The translations under genes and the position numbers were made by a program. Shown here in pieces: positions 62,852-64,000 of a stretch of DNA of 64,000 bases. Origin of the DNA: JALORV01 sp963766365 (lineage in GTDB: Bacteria > Pseudomonadota > Gammaproteobacteria > Burkholderiales > Burkholderiaceae_F); assembly GCA_963766365.1 (NCBI GenBank), contig CAVXZK010000011.1:124001-188000 (forward strand), read 5' to 3'. Each line of letters opens with the position of its first letter. Within the stretch, counting starts at the first letter, position 1. The notes under the pieces were generated by a model. The model was not told the DNA's origin. It ran no database searches and saw only the letters and a program-made list of their open reading frames with translations.

Positions 62852-64000
62852 TTTCTTCATCAACGGGCAGCCGGTCTCCGCAGCCAAGGGCCAGACGGTC
62901 ATGCAGGCCGCGGAGGCGAACGGTTTCTTCATCCCGACCTTCTGCTGGCATCCGCATCTCTCGGTGTCGGGCAACTGCCGCATCTGCGTCGTCGAAGTGG
63001 AGGGCGAGGGCGGCGGTGGCAGCTGGATGGAGATTGCCTGCAACATGCCGGTGACCGAAGGCATGCGCGTGCTGACGGATTCCGAGGCGGTGCGTGCGCG
63101 GCGGCGCGAGACGCTGCAGTTCATCCTCCTGAACCACCCGGTCGACTGCGGCATCTGCGACAAGGCCGGCGAATGCACGCTGCAGGACCACCATTACGAG
63201 CTCAACGGGCTACCTTCGGTCTCGACGATTCCGAAGGTACATGCGACCAAGTACTTCGACCTTTCGAGCCGCATCGTCCTCGACAACGAACGCTGCATCG
63301 TCTGCTCGCGCTGCGTGCGCTTCACGCGGGAGATTTCGAAGTCGAACGCGCTGGGCATCCAGAACCGTGGCGACAGCTCGTTGGTGCGCCCGGTCGAGAA
63401 CAGCAACTTCGAGGCGGATCCGTATTCGGACAACGTCATCGACATCTGTCCGGTCGGCGCCTTGCTGTCGAAGCAGTTCCTGCACAAGGCGCGCGTCTGG
63501 TACCTGAAGGCGACGCCGTCGGTCTGCCCGGGCTGCAGCCGCGGCTGCACGGTGGATCTGTGGCACCGCAAGGCGGAGTGGAAGCTGAATGCGCTGGATC
63601 CGCGCGAGAACACCGCCATCGCGCGCGTGACCCCGCGCGAGAACCCGGCCGTCAACGGGCCGTGGATCTGCAACAAGGGGCGCGACCTGGCGCAGATCTT
63701 CGAGCGCCCCCGTGCGCAGCAGGCGCTGCTGAAGGGCCAGCCGGCCCCGCTCACCGATGCGATCGCAGCGGCGCGCCGGCTGATCGGTGAGGCCAGGCGC
63801 CCGGTCGCACTGGTCTCGAACTGGGGTTCGAACGAGGAACTGGCGGCATTCAAGGCCGCGCTCGGCGACCGATTCGAGTGCATCGTCAAGTCGGACTGGC
63901 ACGCCCTGCCGGGCGAGCGCCTCGAAGACGACCTGCTGATCCGCGCCGACAAGAACCCCAACACGCGCATGGCGCAGGAGCTGTTCGGAGACCAGCCGCG
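62844..64000 (+). CDS. nuoG: NADH-quinone oxidoreductase subunit G (runs off window)
   Basis: Large peripheral-arm iron-sulfur subunit, 385 residues visible before the edge. Reading from ATG 62844: the 2Fe-2S motif (CWHPHLSVSGNCRICVVEVEG ... ACN), the His-Cys3 cluster (HPVDCGICDKAGEC), the 4Fe-4S motifs (CIVCSRCVRFTREI and CPVGALL), and then the molybdopterin-type region with CPGCSRGCTVD and WICNKGRDL. The frame is intact to the edge. The rest of the gene, and the membrane subunits nuoH-N, would follow beyond the window. Confidence 0.93.
   Translation, partial: MPDFFINGQPVSAAKGQTVMQAAEANGFFIPTFCWHPHLSVSGNCRICVVEVEGEGGGGSWMEIACNMPVTEGMRVLTDSEAVRARRRETLQFILLNHPVDCGICDKAGECTLQDHHYELNGLPSVSTIPKVHATKYFDLSSRIVLDNERCIVCSRCVRFTREISKSNALGIQNRGDSSLVRPVENSNFEADPYSDNVIDICPVGALLSKQFLHKARVWYLKATPSVCPGCSRGCTVDLWHRKAEWKLNALDPRENTAIARVTPRENPAVNGPWICNKGRDLAQIFERPRAQQALLKGQPAPLTDAIAAARRLIGEARRPVALVSNWGSNEELAAFKAALGDRFECIVKSDWHALPGERLEDDLLIRADKNPNTRMAQELFGDQP

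Overview
The window is a GC-rich, densely packed bacterial chromosome segment, most likely from a betaproteobacterium (Burkholderiales or Rhodocyclales-like). This is inferred from separate nuoC and nuoD genes, the RND, SulP and DASS families present, GC-tract intergenic elements of a kind common in that group, and very short gene spacing. There is no rRNA, tRNA, IS element, phage gene or CRISPR array. The taxonomy is inference; no marker gene is present.

Layout. 1-7.6 kb: a cation channel, a CitT-type carboxylate carrier, a GNAT enzyme, a divergent inorganic pyrophosphatase, a DUF255 thioredoxin-like protein, a CBS protein, a LapA-like protein, dodecin and a small RRM protein. 7.6-20.5 kb (minus strand): SulP permease, outer-membrane protein, VIT-like protein, polyphosphate kinase 2, an RND efflux operon with an extra periplasmic gene, a CAX antiporter and a K+ channel. 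20.6-25.1 kb: five exported proteins including DUF2950, DUF3300 and glycine-zipper proteins. 25.1-33.6 kb: CoA-disulfide-reductase-like flavoprotein, beta-carbonic anhydrase next to a second SulP, membrane proteins, two rhodaneses and an unknown protein. 33.8-38.4 kb: two tandem AraC regulators, an SLC13 dicarboxylate carrier and aspartyl dipeptidase. 38.8-39.4 kb: a SYLF protein.

The most coherent region is 39.5-64 kb. On the minus strand runs frdC-frdA-frdB-aspA-dcu-dctA/gltP-like-solute-binding protein: a Wolinella-type fumarate reductase with aspartase and C4-dicarboxylate carriers. Divergently, on the plus strand, runs nfnAB fusion - rubrerythrin-like - nifJ (pyruvate:ferredoxin oxidoreductase) - dihydroorotate-dehydrogenase-like - ferredoxin, then malic enzyme followed directly by nuoABCDEFG (nuoG runs off the window). 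I found three FNR/ANR-type palindromes (TTGAY-N4-ATCAA): two in the frd/nfn divergent promoter and one perfect copy upstream of malic enzyme. Together these suggest an oxygen-regulated island for anaerobic malate, aspartate and fumarate metabolism: malate to pyruvate to acetyl-CoA on one arm, and aspartate to fumarate to succinate on the other, with redox carriers balanced by Nfn and complex I.

Quality warning. Six minus-strand genes (outer-membrane protein, RND adaptor, CAX, second SulP, tandem rhodanese, frdB) contain eight apparent frameshifts. In every case the overall length fits one extra base per event, so they look like assembly insertions rather than real pseudogenes.
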